Source of the DNA: Bombus terrestris
Taxonomy: Eukaryota; Arthropoda; Insecta; Hymenoptera; Apidae
Assembly: GCF_910591885.1 (NCBI RefSeq)
Contig: NC_063274.1
Coordinates: 11,988,164 to 12,052,163 of the forward strand
Direction of reading: 5' to 3'
DNA length: 64,000 nucleotides
A program made the position numbers and the translations under genes. The notes under the pieces were generated by a model. The model was given only the letters and a program-made list of their open reading frames with translations. It did not search any database and was not told the DNA's origin. This document shows positions 1-13,600 of the stretch, in pieces (the stretch's first letter is position 1; each line of letters begins with the position of its first letter).

Positions 1-1451
1 AGACATTTTCATGTAATTTATTTATTTGATCGTGACCGGAAAGCGTAGGTTCAATGTTTAGATTCGGATTTTTATATTTTCTGATTTTACCTGTTTAGTT
101 ATCCTTGAAAGCTTTTCCATTTTATCATATATATTATCATGTACATAATATCGCGACATAAACTCGTTGGTTTAGTTTTTGGGATTTCAGTTTAGTTAGC
201 GTTTAGTTTTTAGTTAACCAAGTAAAATATTTACTGTCGTTAAATCACGCGGAAAATTGGTAAAAATAAAGTCAAGAACCATGTTCGAAGGAGAATGCCA
301 CACGTGCAACTCTCGAGTTTGAATGCATCACTTCGATAGGTCAGTGCATGTCTGACATGAACGTAATTGGTATCTATCGGAAACACGTCAAGATAAGATA
401 TCGGTTAACAACGTTATCGTGCTCGTCCGTGTGACGCGAAACGTGGTTGTCTTCTTTTAACCGAAACGCCGGCGTTTAACTTGGCCTCGTTACTTTTATC
501 GACAAATCTTAAAGATCGATCCAGTCTAGCGCAACGTTCCGCGTCGCGCGATCGTGTCTTCTCCCAGATATTAACACCGTACTCTGCTATTTGTGATACA
601 CCGTCTTCAGTCATCCAGTGAAATATATTCTCAAATAATCGAAATAAAGTTCATTATTTTCGTTGTGCTCCATTTCGCGCAATAAATATCAACTTCGTGG
701 CAGGTTGCTCGCTCTGCTACAATTGTATTCAACTGAAGTAAAATTAAGTTGCGGTGCGGGTTTATAATGTCATAAGTGACATGTATCGTACAAGGTATAT
801 TTTCCTTTGGAAACGTATAGACGTAAAATCGAACTGTTTTTACCGTGATACGTAAACTAACACGTTTTCAAACGAAAGTTCCTGTGGATAGACGTTAATT
901 GATGATGTGCTACTGAGGTGTTAAATTAATCATCGACGGAGGTATCGATAAGACTTTATTAGAAATTCCTCTATTACGGGTTCTCTCGTTATAAATAGAA
1001 ACGAAGAAGAGAAATATAATACCTTAAGTCAATTTTTCATTACCAAGATTAAATCTTGATCGACCAGGCTGAGTTGTACGGTTGTTGGGTTTCTAACCAT
1101 TAATCTTGTTTATCGTTTTCTTCTTTGTTTTCTTTTTTTTTCATACGTCATTTATTATTTTCTGTTATCTTTTTTACATAATATAGGTTATTGCAATTTT
1201 CTGCTTTCTTGTTTTCTTCTTTTCGCATTTATATGGCTATGTATGTATATCTGGTAATAAAAGAGCTAAAGAAAACGAGAGAGAAAGAGAGAGAGAGAGG
1301 AATCGTAATTCTCAGTCGTATTATTGCTAATTAATTTATACGTTAATTATATTGCTATTAGGTGTATTACGTATAATACATTTTAATTATATATTTATAT
1401 CATTTATTTATGTTTTAATTTTTATTAATTATAATTCTCCTTTTTTTACAG
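1..1451. other. Upstream flank of the Spatzle-like gene, no gene seen
   Basis: AT-rich DNA with no convincing coding exon. It presumably contains the promoter and perhaps a noncoding first exon of the Spatzle-like gene, because the first visible exon begins at a good splice acceptor (tttttttacag ending at 1451). A short GA-rich microsatellite lies near 1277-1302. The small open frame on the minus strand at 414-614 shows no recognisable domain. Confidence 0.5.
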
Positions 1452-1660
1452 ATCGGCGCAGGAGCCATGTCATCGGATCGGCACCACGGATCGCGAGAAA
1501 TCGACGTAGAACCGGGAGAATCGGATCACCTGCCGGATACTTTCCGAACCGAGTGAAATCGAATACAAAAGATCGTCGGCCAATAATCGGGGATCGACAC
1601 ACGTGATCGGCCCACAACAGCTTGCAACCTACGGCCTCCCTGCTGGCCTGGCCAGCTACT

Positions 1661-4600
1661 ATGCGAATTGAAGCTCTCATCACCCTCGTCGCGGTGAGTT
1701 TGCCGTTTTCAAACCTTTCAACGCGATAGATATCACTTCTTCTCGGTTCATTCTTCGTTATGATCGATATATTTAATATTTGAGGACTGTATTGCCATTT
1801 TTGCACGACCGATTCGGTTTTATTGCGTGAGTTGAAAAAAGTATACGAAAATAGCGTTTGTTTTATTTATAGCAGAATACATATATAGGGTATTTCACCT
1901 AACTTGACCATCTTAAATGTCTCGTTTATTTTTTATGATAGTACTTAAAAATGTAGAGAAATTATTCATTTGCCGTCTCCAAAAGTGTATTAAAATTAAT
2001 TTTGAACACTTTTTGAGATAAATACTTTCCACTGAAACATACAAATCTTACCTTTACCTTCTCTTCATACAAACACGATTTTCTCGTCGAAGATTACGCG
2101 AGGGTCAACATATTGTAGATCGTTGAATTTGTTTTTTTATGAACTATAAGACTGTTGCAATGAAAATGTGTAGTTCCATCTAAAAATATTTCGATATCTT
2201 TGAAATTTCGAAAAAAGTATCGCTGAGAAAATGTTTTGCCTATCACCACATTTGCCCCTTCGAACCAAATATTCTCTTCCTCTGATTTTTTTTGCTATCA
2301 TAAAAAATAAGCGAGATATGTAAAATAGATCAAGTCTGGTGATATATTCTGTATAGCAACCTCAATTTTAAGGTAAATTATTGGAAAGAATATATCGAAC
2401 GATTCGATATATGTATCTAATACGAGATTAAATAGGATTGGAAAGTTTACAGGTTTCTTAATATGAAAATTACCAAGATTTTTTTATTTTGCAGCAGTTA
2501 CTTAAATTCCAATATTCCCCGCTAAAAACGTAGTAGTACTCGTTATTTCATTGTCTATTTTCTTTTTTTGTTTTATAGCTTTTTATGGTAATAAAATTTA
2601 AGTAAACTTCGTCCGTAACAAACGTAAAGAAAGATTACGAACTACGATTCAACATCTACGTATATTAAGAAGCAGGATAAGCTATGGTTAAAGTTACTAT
2701 ATGAATTAGACTTTTGCTGTTCTTTTTATATCAAATAACAGATGTAGCTCGAAAGCACCCCTAAATCGCTTTTGCCAGACGTTGTTGATACAAGAATGTT
2801 TCATAGTTTTATTGGCAAAACAGTGCCACGTTTATTTGGCTAGCAGGTGTTAAAATAACATTTGCATAAATCTGGCTTACCGCTACAATAAGTAATGTTG
2901 CGCGCATGTTAGAGCCGTACAACTCGAATGCCAACACAAACGATAACCGTGATAACTATCCGGATTTAAATCATCGCCCATGGAGAGTGGGTGTAATTAC
3001 CGTACTATTCTCACGTACTTTCGACGACATTCAGCCCACAAGATCAAGAATTGCACGGTTGAAATATATTCCACGATCCGAATGAATATCAAGATTCGTT
3101 GTTCGCAGGATTACAAAATTTCACAATCAAATTCTAACGTCGGCTCATCCTTTTTCTTTGACTCATCATTCCTTTTAGCTCACTGCTGGGCGCCGTCGGT
3201 GTATTTTCGGACATAAATCCCTGTGGTCAAGCCAACCAACGATTAGGTTTTTCTAATGACGAAAATTTCCAACCCACGCGTTCTTTCGTTCATCGTCGGC
3301 GACATGTCTTTCTTTTTAACTATTCTTTCACGAGCGTTAGGAAATAATCCGGCTCAGGGGATAAATAAAGCAATACGAAGTTTAGTACCTGATAAATCAA
3401 CGTCAACTTTGTTGCACTCTGTCCTCTATTACAGGTTTTTATAGGCAGTGTGCAAAGCAGTTTCTTCGTGGCTTTGAATAATTATAAACATTTAGTGTCT
3501 TGATTCAATAAACATAATACCTTTGAATAAAATATGTTGGAAGTAATAAGATGTAGAAATTTATGTCAGCCCGCCGTGAGTTGGTCTTTTACGACCTGAA
3601 CTATCAGGCTTCGATGTGCATTTAATAATACTAGGTTTAACGATTACAATTAATGTTTTACGACGAAAATAGATATTCACCTTCCGTACATACGTATATT
3701 GCCATGCTCTAAAAATCGTAATGTTACAATATCAAATACTACTACATGTAATAAATAACCAGAAAATGTCGTTGTCCCATTATAAATTCCAGTGTGTGTT
3801 AAATTAAACCATAACTTCAATCATCGTCTGTCGACCCACGTTTAATGACATGAATAGCATGTTCGATAACCTCAGTTATTCACCCTCATCGTGGAAAAAT
3901 TTACAATACTCTGGCACCTGCGTGATATAATTCGCTATTCTTTTCGCATTCCACGGTCCGAGATTTTAACGAGATTACAGGAGATATACTGTTTCTTACG
4001 GCTTGAGACACGTTACACTGGGCTCGAGGTGTTCGTGAGCTGTTTTAATGACACGGTTATTCGGTCGGCGGCATTGCGAGAATATCGGGAACGCATTGAT
4101 TTTTGCGGCGAAGATCGATTACCGTCGGTGCAAATTAATAATACTGCCTTTCACCGCGAGATTTCCAAGGCGATTCGCTAGTCTCGACGCGTAGATCATA
4201 ATATTAAAACGCATTACGAGCAATGCGACAATGGCGGGAATCGGCGCCGGTCTGGCGTTCGTTCTATAATCAAAAGTCCCTAAAACCAGATGACTCGATA
4301 TCGAATAGTATTAGAATTACTGAAGTAGATTTACGACAGTACATTTTTGAAGATTTGTATGGTTGTTCGTGTATAAACGAAGATTCGTTCCTTTTTTTTA
4401 TCTCTCCCCTTATCTTTTATTCTGATTTCCTTGGTGCAAGATTTCTTTGTACTTTAGTCATTGATAATTTTAGTATATTTAGTATTGAATTTATTGGAAA
4501 AATATCGATATTCTCATGTTACTCTCTGTTAATCTCACTGAATATTTAATTTAACAAATTTTAAGAATAAAATCAAATTGATTCTAATAAGAAATCCTAA

Positions 4601-7600
4601 AAACTGAAGAGATCTACGGCAAATTATCTTACGATCATTGAACCATCCACTATGATTTGAGTGCACGGAGAATTCTTGTCATCGACGTAACGAATAGCAA
4701 ATAATTACAATACGCTTGAAAACTATTGGAATTCCTTCTAAACATATGTATATTTTATATTTTTATCTTTTATAATTTATCACGTATGGTAAAGGGGCGT
4801 TTAATCCCCCAAAAATCTTGCAGCCAACTGTAAATATACCATGCTTCAACATAAATTCCTGCTCGTTAGACTTTGCATCTGAAGATTTCGCGAGGAATCA
4901 CGATCCTCTGGTTTTAAAGAGATTTGATTTATTACTTGCCGCTGCGAATTTGCCTACTCCTGTTTCGTGGAGGTAATTGTGGTAAAGTATGCGGAAGTTA
5001 GCCATGCTAAGATACTCGTGAGTTTTCGCGTTGCTGTGTATATATATTATACACGTGGGAGGTGATTTAAGCGGTTTATTTAATTAGTTTTTTTCTATTT
5101 CGTGCCGCTATCCACTCTTTGTCTCGAGAGAAACGATTATATATCAGTTCTTGGAAGCGTTATCACGTTATTAATGGAGAAAATTCCTTTCATCTTGTAG
5201 TAAATTCAAGTGCTTCTGTTCTTTGACGAATCTCGTTGTTTGAGTTGAATTCTTCATTGGCTAATTCGATACTATTGGTATCTTAAGTAATTTTCTTATC
5301 AGCCTCCTTTCCTATAAATAATCCACAAAGATATCTATATATATAAACGTTATTAAATCTTCATACTTCTTCGATATAATCATTTCAGTTTATATTACCA
5401 AACACCGTAAAATTCATAGTCCATCAGCCAAACTTTATACGTATTCCCTATTAAAATATTCAACAGCCTATCATTAAAACTAACAATCGATAAACCACTA
5501 TTTACGATCGAACTGAAAGTTTCCTCTTCCTTCGATCTACACCACTGTAATCATAACCCCGATATGAACCAGACGAATCCCATTACCATATGTATAATCG
5601 CGATTTCTACCAGCTAATTAGGTTTAAAGCTTCCTCTTTCGCACCTGGAATTAATCTATTCTATACCGCTACGCGAGGCGTCATCGAGTTTCCTTCGATC
5701 AATTTCTGACCGGAAGCGCACCTCGATCCCAATCATTTCGCGGCTCGCGCGATCGCTATCCCTATTAAAGGCAACGGCCGATATCGCATACCAGTTTTAT
5801 CTGGGCGACATTACGTGCTGACGTACGAATATCCCTAGCCGATTAATATCACCATCGCGATGTTGTCCCATGATATTGATAAATGATAATCGCCGGTGCG
5901 CCGCGGCCACGGCGCGCCCCCTGTAACGCAAATAATTTAATAATGGCAGATTAGCACTGTCGCGGACGAGAGGTAGGATCGGCTTGCGAACGACGCAAGG
6001 AAAATCGTCGAGGACATTAGTATGCTAATCGTTTCGTCGGCGCCAATGGCCCCAATAAATAATTCTCTTAACGCGAGAGTCGGACGACAGCCTGTCCGCT
6101 GCTTGTAACCGCTACCGTTACCTGTTCATCCCCCATGTGCACTGCCAGCCTCGGTCACGGTCTCTCTTCGATGATTTTCTAGGTTTATCACGGTTTCGCT
6201 AAGAAAAAAGAAAGAGAAAAGAAAAAAAGGGAAAAAAAGACAGACATCGGCGATTCACCCGTAATCGCGCGATAAATTACATAAAACGCTATATTTCATT
6301 CGTCGTGTATCATTCGGCTTGTCCCTCGTGTATCATTATCAGGATTCAGGATTATTTTGCTTGCCACAGCGGTTAAAACTCTCCTGCGAACGCTCGAAGC
6401 GAGACGAGTAAACACGGACCTGGCGTTCCAGTGATAAGAGTTGTTAAGCGCAGGCTCGTTGTTGAGCAACCTAGCAAATCGAGATTTTTCTGGTTTTCTT
6501 AGCTTTTCTTCAGGGGATTAGGTGATTGGGAGATTCAGGTTGTGAGTGGAAGATCTTGCAGCGTGATGTAAGGCTGTTTATAGGCAAATCTATATTTATT
6601 GCTTATCGACCTGAGAAGGATACGTTGGGCATTATATGAATGACTGATCGATGTGCTTATCGACGTATTACGCGTGTACTAACAATTTTATAAGACTTTG
6701 CAGGTGTCCTGTTATGAAAAATCGTACAATGATAATTATTCCTAAGTCATGATAAATAAAAATACATTGGAGAAAATATTCTATTTGTATTTTAATACGA
6801 TAATTTTAGAAACATGATCATATCGAAACGTAACACTTTGTGCGTTTGTCATGAACGCGACCCATGTTCGCCAATATTATCACACGACGTGTGTTACTTG
6901 TGTGATTCGATATTATAAGACAATGGGATAATATGACTAGCAGAGGTGTAACAGCGAGTAAGAAAAATCGATCAATCATGAGAACGGGAGGCATTGCTAG
7001 TCTAACAACGCTACGCTATAGCATCCAGTTACTTTTATGAAACTTTCACGCTCGTTTCTTGTTGATGAAAGGATAACATTTCGAAAGAAATCACAGTATG
7101 CTCTTTTTACAGAGAACTTATTAACCATTAGCTCTTATCCAAAAGCAACGCGAGTTCTTCTCAGATACTGGTTTGAAAATTTCGCCAACGAGAGATAAGG
7201 CGAGCGTTAAAAATAAAATTCATCGATCACGCGGTGATTTTGTGGAGCAAAACAAGGCGTAAAAATGACAGCAGGCGTCAACTTTGGCGTTAGGAAATTA
7301 AGTCACGATTAAATACATCGTGTAATTTCTCAGTTTCGCCGGCGTATAATTTGCCCCTCTAATGACAGTGATTGGCTAATTAATTGATCGGTAGTGAATA
7401 AATCCATGATTAAATGATCGCGTGTCTCTCGATAATGATACTTTGAATATCGCGTCGGTTAAGTGGAATAAGTGTGCTCTTTCATCAAGCCTCCTGCGAA
7501 GAATACCTGACGATCGATCGAATACACCTGTGATCGAGGAAAAAAGGCGAGAGATCGTCTTTCAGGGTTTCGAAGCGAGCACGATTGAAATACCACTCGA

Positions 7601-10600
7601 TTCTATTGGGAATCATACGATGACGTTGTGTATCGATTTCAAAGCAGCCGGCCTCCTCCGGCTGAATCATCCACCCACGCGTGCTTCTTACTGTTCGTGA
7701 TCTCCATCGTATCGTTCAACTCATCGATCAGTTCGTTCTTTCATTGTTAATTCGTGGAACTATGAAAGTAGGTGCGAAATTTTCACGGTGGCAAACCTGT
7801 GTAACATTGAATTACATTTTCGTCTTTTTTAAATTATATTTTAGCTACGTATCACTAGATCGTAACATTATATTAGCACGAATTGATTTATTTATAATAA
7901 TTATTAATTTCCATATTATTATAGTTGGTTACTATTATGGTGAGAAATTCTGTTTATGAAAGAGTAACAATTTTGACAATCAACGTAGATTAATGTTCAT
8001 GCAATAAGAACAGTTTGGTGGATATGAAAATTAATCGTATTATTTTGTGTCTACTTGAACCTTTAGAATAATTCAAAGTATAAACAAAAAATTTGAGAAT
8101 TGAGAAACGAAGAATTTAATAAGATATTTTTATGCCAACCAAATTTCTTTTTTATATAATTCTATCATATATAATTAAACAGAATTCTCTGATACTTACA
8201 CCTTTTCCTCTTTTTTAATTTGTACAAGAACATCATCCAGACACGTACAATTAGCGTAGAACGCCTTCTGCTATTATCATCGAAACGCATCGTGGCTATC
8301 GAGCCTGTAATTTAAAAGAATTTAAAAATAATATATTACGAATCGTCGTTGGAAATATAAAAGAGGGTTGGTCCACACGAGTGGACCCTGTGTTTGCTTT
8401 GTTCCGGTTCTTTATCTTCCGGTGATTTAGCGTGTCGTGGGTGGATTTTCGCCTCTGGCGCGTTATCCTGCAGAAGGGCTTTTGGTAGAAACCCTCTTTC
8501 GATAGAAATCAATTCACAAATGGATGACGTTTCACGATTGAAAAAGTGCATTTACTCGTACAATATGTTTCAAAGCTTGAAAGGAATATGCTTTTTTAAG
8601 GATATCGTCTCGTGATTGTAGTCCGATTAATTTCTACTTGATCTTCATTTTATATTATATAAGTTAAAATTTTACTAAATTTCAGCATTTCAGTCCGCTT
8701 AAAATATTTTTAACCAACCAGATTCATAAATAAGAATTATGAACGAGACGAAGACCATTTTTACGATATGTAGTAGAAATTCTTTTTTACGTAATCACCG
8801 GTTTCCGTACGTACCGCAAAACGAAAGGTCCAAAGTTAGGCATCCTCGAGCTTCAAATATGTGTCCCCCTTTTTTCTGTATCTTTTAATAAATCTTTTAT
8901 TTCATCCATGTACTTATCAGATTTCCTCTTTATCATGTATCGTATTATATCATATTCTTTGTAGGAGTATCCAATCATTCTATATTAATTTCTGCTTCAA
9001 CTATAAATAGTTCTTCTAATTAAATAATTCTCATTCAAAATATTTCCTCTCGTTATTTCCAATCTTAATGCTGATATTTTCTACGATATTTAAATTCCTT
9101 CTTTCACGCATACAAAAGTAAATTTCATCGTTGATAAGTTACAGTACACTTAAACCACGGAATTCGATTCGTTTTCGATCTTTACACTTCTAAATTCAAC
9201 AAACCACGAAAAAGAAGCGATTCCCAGGCATCTGCGTGGGTTTACGCGTGGCGCAAGAATCGTTAATTTGTCGCGTCGGGAAGTACAAGCGTCCTGCGGT
9301 CTCATGTGGTCCTACTCGCACGTTTATGAACGACCTTTACTATTGTAAACGTATGCAGGATACGTGGTGCAGGATTTACGCGTGTACGATACACGTACGA
9401 AACGGTGAAGCGACTAACCAAATATTTATACATGTCAATCATAAGAGACGACGAAGCGTCGTACGCTGTCTAAACAGGCCGCAGGGGCCTCGTGCAACGC
9501 GCAAGCCATCCGGTAGCGTTCAACATCGTGGACCTTTCCGTTGCTCGTTGCTCTATCTCTAACAAGCCTCTCGATAGTTACCGTTTGTCATGCGCTCCAA
9601 GTCTTGTTTGCTTCCCCATGGAAGAAAATCATAGACCGATCTGTAAGGCTATCTAATTTTCATCTCGACTGCTGTTTAAGTGAAATTACAGTAGACTATG
9701 TTACGTGCTTCGAAAAGTAGCATTGCCTGTTCAGAATAAAGAATGTAATATTTCTGATTAAAATTGTTTCATGAACTCATTTCTTAGGTATTTCTTTTGT
9801 TTGATTTTTCTATTTGTACTTTTACTTTATCTTTTATTGACTTTTCTAATTTTTGTTACCAGTATATTTTCCTTTTCTTTAATATATAATATTTATTATT
9901 AATGCAAATCTACGCATCTACACGCATTTAATTCAATTATTATTTCTGAAACAGTAATCCTTATATCTATATTTACTTCTGACGTTGAATTACCAGCTAA
10001 GGTTTATATCTTTCTTCGTACGAAAGAAAAAAAGAAGAAATACAATTAATCTAAATCTAATTCAAATTTGCACGAGAGATATTAAACAATGGAAATACTA
10101 TAAAGTAGCCCAGAAAATGGCAAAAGGCTGTTGTTGAAACTCTCGGTAAACTGCTATAAGTCACAAGTGCGTTCGCTCGTGGCAGATGCACAAAGAGTAT
10201 GCTAATAATACGAGTCGTTGCATTGACGTTCAATAAACACGAGTTTCGAATTCTATCACGAGTTTATCCAGTAAACCGCTATTAACGTTTGCACACGACA
10301 AAACGCGTCAAGATGGGAGGATGCTTCACTTCAAAGCCATTCCATTTAATTCAACGCTCATTGTAACTGCATTTGCACGAATCCTCAACAATCAACCATC
10401 ACCACGTCGACCACATCATAGACGTCGAGAATTTCATACAACTTCGATCATTTAATCATTGTAAAAGTTTAAAGTCTAAAAAAAAAAAAAGGAAAAAAGA
10501 AGGCAGTGTACCATACTCGAAGAAACCTTGCTTTCCTCCATTATTTTATTCGATTAGTTTAAGCAAACACGTATTTAGGTGTATGTATGTAAGTCGGTTA

Positions 10601-13600
10601 CCAATTAACGGCCTGCTTGACAAATTTATCGACGACTCGAAATTCTATCCCGATCTGCTCGCGAATTTATGATGCGTTCCGCGTTCTACACGCTTTACAA
10701 CTCTTATTACGCTAATTGGTCCTGCCGTGTGTACGTATCTGTTTACTACCGTTAATTTGCACCTTGGTTTTTATTTCTCGCGTAACGAGCCACCGATCTT
10801 TCGTTAATATATGCATACTCGACTGGAGAAAGTTCCATACAACGGATTACATGCATAATCGACGACTTCTTTCCACTGTCTGTGAGCTGTTGCGATTGCG
10901 GAACGCGATACAGGTCCGTGGATCGAGCCTTTTCTGCGGCTCATCGTGTGATCGCAGGTTGTCAAAGGTTAATAAGTTCTGCCACTGACATTTTCGGTTG
11001 CCGGATCTTAACACTAGTTACGTCTATGGCTTATGGTTATGTGGCTTCTAGGGAATAAACTTAATGCTTGGGAAGGATTAGAGTGTACGATTAGCATAAT
11101 CGAAGTTTACTACTACAGTACATGGTTGGACAAGTGATTTATGGTAATAAGTTATTATGTACTATTAGTTCAGCGGCTCAACTACAATTTTATTAATACT
11201 CGACCTTTTACGATCAACCGTGTATTTTGTTTCAGTCTATATCGGTAATTCACGAAGTTAGAGATATTGTACTTAGAAAATCATTCAAGTTGTATCAAAT
11301 AGTATCTACAGCTTGACATTTGATCATGTTAATTCAATTAATTGCTTTAAACTTATTAATTATGTTGTTCACGGAGCACGGCCAATATTTTAGATTTCGT
11401 TTATTTGCTTATCGAAAAGGGAGCTAAGGGATTCTCAGATCACGTTCTAAAATTTAAACTTTTCGTCTGATCTTGATATTTTCCTATTATCAGCAACGAG
11501 CAAAAAGTAGATACTTAATACTACAAATCTTTAACAACTAGTAATACAGACGTGTAAAGCATTCGATATTGGATGAGAGGCAAAGGAAATAGCTTGTCAT
11601 AAGCCATGAAGATAAAAGCGACAAAAATTGGTTTAACAATGGATTGCATCGCCGTCGTCGTATCCTGGTGGCAACATAGCAATTAGGCGTGTCTATGATT
11701 TTCTCACGTTCCACGCGTCGATCCGCCGCAAAAAGCGAAACAGGGACGACGGGGATTGCGTAAAATTTTTATGCACATTTCGAAAGACCTTTCGTCGCAG
11801 CCAACGATGTCGTAGACGCGATATATTCAAATCACCGCCACCTTATTACGATACGACAAGCTTATTACGATAGGCAGGCGGCGTATATCGAGAGCCACGG
11901 GTGTATACGCGCGTCTATCTCCGGTTATTTGCCATATAACGGAACAGTTCTCAGCTCTACGGTGAAACGTTGAGGCTCGTGGAGACCTATAAATTATTGC
12001 CGTACGTCTATCCAATCGCAGCTCGGCCGGCTGGTGAGTTAAAAAGAATCACGGACCAATGGTGGCAGAGAATGTCCAACGCTCGTAACTACCGCCTCCG
12101 GTTCAGGACGGGCGCAGTAAAATCGGAAATATCGCCGTAGAAATGCGTTACGCTATCCGATCGATCGACGAGCGTATCATATTGTATGATAATCGTGGCC
12201 GATATCGGTTGTGGCGATCCATCATACGGAATTCCATTCTCTGACCTGGAAATTCGTCGCCCTGTCGCGCGTTGCACGCGAAACGATGCCAAGGATCTCA
12301 AGGAGTAAAAATTGTAGGCGGTAGCCATTTCGATGGTTGATAGGCGAGCTGGTCGCGATGCGATTTCATTGGTTGAAACGGACAGCTAGGAAACCGTGGA
12401 ACGATTTCCAGATTGTGAAAACCGTGTCGATTGATCTTGTTTTCTATCCCGGGAGATTTGTTGCTTCGACAGTCTATGCAGGATTTAAGAGACAGTTTAA
12501 TTAGATGCAGTGTCGTGCTGTGCACGGTGTATGACTTACGTCAGAGAGTAAGAAATAGATTATTTTTTATTTCAGATGAAATTCTATTGCCTCTTTGTTG
12601 TATGCCAGTTGAATGTCTTTCAGATTTTATTGAAGAAGTATTTCTTATTGAAAGTACATTACATATACTCTTTGATATTTCATAGAAAGCAAATCTTATT
12701 TTACTTAAGAACGCCCTATTCAATATTATTATCTTTAATCATTTTAATGACTACTTATAATACTTGTTTCTCTTTCAATAAAAGCGTTAATTAAAGAAAC
12801 GATGCATTTTCACGCAAAACGAAGTGACTCGGTAAAAAATTTCCCCGTTATTCCATCTACTCTTCACCTACAAAATGCTTGTATGCTCATTATTTTAAAA
12901 TCGCAATAAAATCAAGCAACTCTAGGATTAACTCTTAATTAGCTTTTTCCGTCTAACCATGTTGATCCAGTATATCGAATTAAATTAACTCGGTGCGTAC
13001 TCGTTCAACGTATTCTTAATAGACCATTAGGCACGACTTATGGTTGTATTGCATCGTCATTTGGAGCACCACGGACGAGTTCTTCAGGTAGCATAAGTTT
13101 TCGCGTGAAATCGTTGCGTCGACACACCCTCTTCGTACGGTAAACCCTAAACAGACAACACGAACGCATAAACTCTGGTTGTAAGAGATAATCCGGTGTC
13201 CGTACACATACAATCCTGATTTTCGACTGGTAACCCAAAGTACAAAGAACCAGATACCACGCGGGTGCACAAGCGTGAACAGACATAAAGAAACACGTCG
13301 ATAGGTCCCGTCTTTTCGATACCAGCGTTGCCTCTTTGAATGTTATCGGTCTACCCTGCACGACGCGGTTCATATATCGAGATGTATGTGTATATCGATA
13401 GTAGTCTCGCTTGTACAGAATGCTGGTTTCCATTTAGTCAAGGCTACCTGAAATTTTAAATTTTGTTTAAATAATTGATGGTCGTTTCTGACGGTAATAG
13501 TATTATTGTATGGAGATTAGGAAAACGATAGGTTCCTTACAAGATTCTTTAATCGGATTAAAATATGTATTTAAATTTATTGTATAGACAATTTTTAAGT

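Noticed and set aside
1429..1806. Minus-strand open frame of 125 codons
   Set aside because: Lies opposite the 5' UTR and first coding exon of the Spatzle-like gene; no domain and no splice partner.
9236..9562. Plus-strand open frame of 108 codons in Spatzle intron 1
   Set aside because: Arg/Cys-rich by composition, no known domain, no signal peptide, no phase-matched neighbour exon.
13038..13433. Minus-strand open frame of 131 codons in Spatzle intron 1
   Set aside because: Longest intronic frame, but no recognisable domain or splice signals; plausible by chance in a GC-richer patch.
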